Positions 61,261 through 64,000 of a stretch of 64,000 nt of DNA are shown piece by piece. Origin of the DNA: an uncultured Bacilli bacterium (GTDB taxonomy: Bacteria; Bacillota_I; Bacilli_A; RF39; UBA660); contig CAKOKQ010000007.1 of NCBI GenBank assembly GCA_934095825.1, positions 42,429-106,428 on the forward strand. Direction: 5' to 3'. A program made the translations under genes and the position numbers. The notes under the pieces are model-generated. The model did no database searches. It had not been told where the DNA came from and saw nothing but the letters and a program-made list of their open reading frames with translations. Each line of letters begins with the position of its first letter. The stretch's first letter is position 1.

Positions 61261-62658
61261 TTATCTATTCATGCCTCTTTGCTCATCAATATCATAGAAA
61301 CTTACACTTGAATCGATTATTTTAAAATTTTCTTCTTGTTCTTTTAATCTCTTCTTTTCGCTTTGATATCTCTTTTCAAATTCATCATATAAAGGCTTAT
61401 TATTTGCATAATTAATATTCGGGTCATTTTCGTCATAAATAAAATCAGCATCTAAAATAACAAAATCCCCTTCTTCTAATATTTTTATTCCTCTTTTAGT
61501 CCCTAGTCCTAAAACATCTTCAGATGGATACAAATTATCTTGCCAATGGATTATATTTTTTCTATTTAATCGTCCAACATTAGAGCCTTTTATATCTGTC
61601 CACTTTAGACCTAAATTGCGTAGATTTTTAAATAATTGATATATCTCCTCTTTACTAGGTTTTATACTTGTATCTACCCGTTCAGTAACCTCCACAAAAC
61701 ATTTCTCACCATTTATATTGAATTCTTTACGAAGTAATGGAGCTACTATATATGGATTATTAGGAAAACTTTTTGTGATTCTATTGCCTAATTTAATGAC
61801 TTTATCGCCAATTAATAATACTCGTGAAAAACCGCCACCATTATAAGTAATATCAGAAAGCTTTACTTTCTCATTTTTCATGACTTCTAGTATTATTAAT
61901 TTAATTATTTCTCTTAACATTGGTTCATTTATTTTCAAAAGGTAACCATATTTACAAAATATAGAATTTATTGCTTGCTCTTCGTTATTATCAATATAAT
62001 TTTTCACTTGTAAAAGTGCAATAGGATTGTATTTAACAAAATTCATTAAACTATATAAGTTCTTTGAATTTCTCATGATTAAAGTTAAATTTTTATAAAT
62101 TACTTGCCTATTATCTCCTTTATATTCAATTAATGAATAAGGAATATCATGTTTGTTTTCAACTAACAAATTCAAAAATTTTCTTTGATTAGTTTCGTTT
62201 ATTCTATTTAAAAAGCTTAGATAAAAATCCATACTCAAATTCATAGTTGATAATATTTTTAAAATATCATCATCAATAAACTCATCAAATTTATTTTGTT
62301 CATCATCTATATAGTTCCAAATATTATCGAATAACTGTTCAACACCATCTGGATATGGATATTTTTTTAACCCCACAACAAATTTTTCCTTAAAATTTGG
62401 CTGCTTTATAAATAAATTAATATTCAATGAAAGAATATCTATATTTGACATAACAATATATTGAAGTATTTCATCAAAATGATTAACTATTATTCTAACA
62501 TTTCTATTTCTGAATAATAAGCTACATAAATTTTTTAAAATAAAGTCACTTAAATTACAAAAAGTATCATGACAATAGCTTGCTGTTTTATTTTCAAAAG
62601 CTTGCTGTCTTAACAACTTTGCTTTCCCAAGCAATCTCATCAATTTTCTTTCAAACAT
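61261..62658 (-). CDS. Helical-repeat protein with C-terminal kinase-fold domain
   Basis: 465 aa. The first about 270 residues are helical. The C-terminal domain follows kinase order: YNGGGFSRVLLIGDKVIKLG (Gly-rich loop and Lys), APLLRKEFN...FVEVTERVD, catalytic loop GLKWTDIKGSNVGRL (D-x-K-x-x-N, as in Ser/Thr kinases) and FVILDADFIYD in the DFG position. The D-I-K-G-S-N loop is the most kinase-like of the five such proteins here. Target unknown; cotranscribed with a 156-aa hypothetical. Confidence 0.72.
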   Translation of the reverse strand: MFERKLMRLLGKAKLLRQQAFENKTASYCHDTFCNLSDFILKNLCSLLFRNRNVRIIVNHFDEILQYIVMSNIDILSLNINLFIKQPNFKEKFVVGLKKYPYPDGVEQLFDNIWNYIDDEQNKFDEFIDDDILKILSTMNLSMDFYLSFLNRINETNQRKFLNLLVENKHDIPYSLIEYKGDNRQVIYKNLTLIMRNSKNLYSLMNFVKYNPIALLQVKNYIDNNEEQAINSIFCKYGYLLKINEPMLREIIKLIILEVMKNEKVKLSDITYNGGGFSRVLLIGDKVIKLGNRITKSFPNNPYIVAPLLRKEFNINGEKCFVEVTERVDTSIKPSKEEIYQLFKNLRNLGLKWTDIKGSNVGRLNRKNIIHWQDNLYPSEDVLGLGTKRGIKILEEGDFVILDADFIYDENDPNINYANNKPLYDEFEKRYQSEKKRLKEQEENFKIIDSSVSFYDIDEQRGMNR

Positions 62659-62907
62659 ATTCTATCACCAACTATCTTATTACAATTATAACATTAAAAT
62701 CCATTTTTAAAAATTTCTATTATCAAATTGCAAAAAATGAATTAATAATCATATTTTTACTTATTTTATTCTAAACTTGATAACATTTTTGAGTTGGTTC
62801 TATTGCTTTTTTGACCTAACGCTTCTATAATATCCTCACCATTTTCCCATAAATATTCTACATCAAAAAAGTATCAACAAATTGCTGATACCCTTAAAAA
62901 TATATTT

Positions 62908-63435
62908 TCAATGTTTTATTTTACTATAATATTCTACTCCAGAATAGGTTCCATCTTTATTAAGTCTTCTATTAGCAATATAACCATCTTTTTTAAACCC
63001 AGCCTTTTCCATTACTCTAGATGATTGCTTATTTAATTCATTGCAAGAACACTCAACTAAATAATATCCACTTTCTAACAAATAATCTGATACAGCCTTT
63101 AATGCTTCTGATGCATAACCCCTTCCCCAATAAGCATGCAATATTACATAACCAACATTACAATAGTTATGTTTTTTTTCAATTCTGTTTACAGATATAT
63201 TTCCAATAGGAGTATTATCACCTTTTAAAGTAATTACCCATTTTTCATATTTTGAATCATCCGCATTTTTAATCCAATCTTTAATACATTCTAGTTCTTC
63301 TTCTTTTGTTAAGTTAGGAAACTTTATATATTCTGCCAATCTATTATCAGTTAATACTTCATATTGCATATCTATATCGGTTTCTTCATATCTTCTTAAT
63401 ATTAATCTTTCTGTTTCTAATTTTGGGCTTAGCAT
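62908..63435 (-). CDS. GNAT N-acetyltransferase (RimJ/RimL-like), paralogue
   Basis: 175 aa from ATG 63435 (AGGAGTTGAT upstream). MLSPKLETERLILRRYEETDID, YVILHAYWGRGYASEALKAVSDYLL (acetyl-CoA loop) and SSRVMEKAGFKKDGYIANRRLNKDGTYSGVEYYS. Very similar to the enzyme at 51790-52317 from start to end, so a recent duplication 11 kb apart. Substrate unknown. Confidence 0.92.
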   Translation of the reverse strand: MLSPKLETERLILRRYEETDIDMQYEVLTDNRLAEYIKFPNLTKEEELECIKDWIKNADDSKYEKWVITLKGDNTPIGNISVNRIEKKHNYCNVGYVILHAYWGRGYASEALKAVSDYLLESGYYLVECSCNELNKQSSRVMEKAGFKKDGYIANRRLNKDGTYSGVEYYSKIKH

Positions 63436-63475
63436 AATATCAACTCCTAAATATATTTTAACATTAATTATCAAA

Positions 63476-63517
63476 AAAAAGGATGTCTACATTTAAAATG
63501 TTAACTACATCCTTTTT
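63476..63517. terminator. Long hairpin upstream of the GNAT gene
   Basis: AAAAAGGATGT (63476-63486) pairs with ACATCCTTTTT (63507-63517), with an inner ACATTT/AAATGT stem. T run on the plus strand and A run on the other: a bidirectional-type terminator, ending whatever is transcribed from the 63812 promoter. Confidence 0.75.
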
Positions 63518-63592
63518 AATATTTCATAAACAAGTTATAAAACTCGAACCAGTTTGTAATTTTTATAATTATAAGCTTTCTCTTATTTTATA

Positions 63593-63742
63593 CTACTTCC
63601 CACAGCATTGCTTATATTTCTTTCCCGAACCACAAGAACTTTGTACTCCCATATTATCTGTATTATTTGTATTTATAATATTACCTGTATTTCAGGCTTT
63701 TCCAGACTAGGTAACATCTATATTATTTGTATTATCTGTACT
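63593..63742 (-). pseudogene. Decayed SEC-C (SecA C-terminal type) fragment
   Basis: In one frame: STDNTNNIDVT, TAG, SGKA, TGA, NTGNIINTNNTDNMGVQSS, then CGSGKKYKQCCGK and a stop at 63593. CGSGKKYKQCC is the SEC-C zinc motif. Two in-frame stops and no upstream domain show a decayed tail of a SecA or SEC-C protein, with an Asn/Thr linker repeated twice. The rest of 63518-64000 holds no gene. Confidence 0.7.
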
Positions 63743-63778
63743 ATTTATATTATAAATATTTCTCTACTGTGGACAAAT

Positions 63779-63817
63779 TGTGGACACCGTCCACATCCGT
63801 TCACTGCTAACATTATA
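63779..63817 (-). promoter_or_regulatory. Promoter with a 17-bp operator-like palindrome
   Basis: Minus strand: extended -10 TGGTATAAT (TATAAT at 63817-63812); 16 bases further on is the perfect palindrome TGTGGAC-GGT-GTCCACA (63795-63779), and a third GTCCACA at 63774-63768. A repressor site over the transcription start is likely. The gene it controlled may be the decayed SEC-C fragment. Confidence 0.55.
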
Positions 63818-64000
63818 CCATATTTCAAAGTTCAATAAATTGTGCGAATTGTAAAATCATACATTTGTGTTTTTTCTGTTCATAATTATATACTATATAT
63901 TAAGATTAGTCAAACTACTGAGATATCGTTTTATCAGATATATTATTTTTCCTTAATTATATTTTTACTGCAAATATAAGTTACTAAGAAGTATCCTCCA

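Noticed and set aside
63521..63560. tRNA T-arm-like GGTTCGAG on the minus strand
   Set aside because: No matching acceptor, D or anticodon arms around it.
1..64000. tRNA, rRNA, CRISPR or classical IS elements
   Set aside because: No T-loop/CCA-type tRNA ends, no rRNA-like sequence, no regularly spaced repeats and no DDE transposase seen; the Rpn-type nuclease is only 'transposase-like' by name.

Overview
The window is a very A+T-rich stretch of a Bacillota/Tenericutes-type genome. Almost all genes lie on the minus strand, Shine-Dalgarno sites are strong (AGGAG/GGTGA types), and some starts are GTG or TTG. RF2 (prfB) is present with the classical +1 frameshift at an in-frame UGA, so UGA is a stop and the code is the standard bacterial one, not the Mycoplasma code. 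Together with membrane-anchored surface proteins, zinc-ribbon/LRR membrane proteins and many kinase-fold proteins, this suggests an uncultured gut Bacilli/RF39-like lineage. That placement is an inference. I found no tRNA, rRNA, CRISPR array or intact transposase of a classical IS family.

Layout. 0-5 kb: a truncated HEXXH protein, prfB, three tandem kinase-fold paralogues and an SDR oxidoreductase. 5-25 kb: a DUF3990/DUF3791-like pair, two ABC-F ATPases, a GDPD, three paralogous small anchored proteins, an HD hydrolase, a 7TM hybrid histidine kinase, an acyl-CoA ligase, a TtcA-like sulfurtransferase with a cysteine desulfurase, and a RelB-like orphan. 25-31 kb: ASCH, HIRAN and HipA-like genes, a broken pRiA4b-like gene, then the most unusual locus: two large anchored proteins with nearly identical cores and divergent C-terminal lectin-like ends, separated by an Asn-codon-rich segment. 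That segment aligns codon for codon with the variable ends like the template repeat of a diversity-generating retroelement (DGR). Upstream lies a 224-bp segment bounded by perfect 29-bp inverted repeats with an outward-facing promoter, a candidate invertible switch.

31-52 kb: an OmpR-type two-component system, a DUF4143 ATPase, a PstS-like protein, a transglutaminase-like protein, a beta-helix surface protein, an Rpn-type nuclease, DUF1287, an NrtR-like Nudix regulator with two matching operators, repair and transport genes, and an FtsX/MacB-type ABC exporter. The promoters of the two-component operon, the beta-helix protein and the ABC exporter share an 11-bp-period TTTAAT direct repeat at the -35 position, which predicts a small regulon.

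52-64 kb: GNAT enzymes, an ATP-grasp protein, an NfeD/SPFH pair, and a terminator-bounded operon of LRR/zinc-ribbon protein, radical SAM/SPASM enzyme, a 122-aa protein with a Ser/Gly/poly-Asn tail, and a zinc-ribbon membrane protein (a candidate peptide-modification system). A further kinase-fold protein and a decayed SEC-C fragment follow.

All assignments are by reading motifs; no database search was possible.
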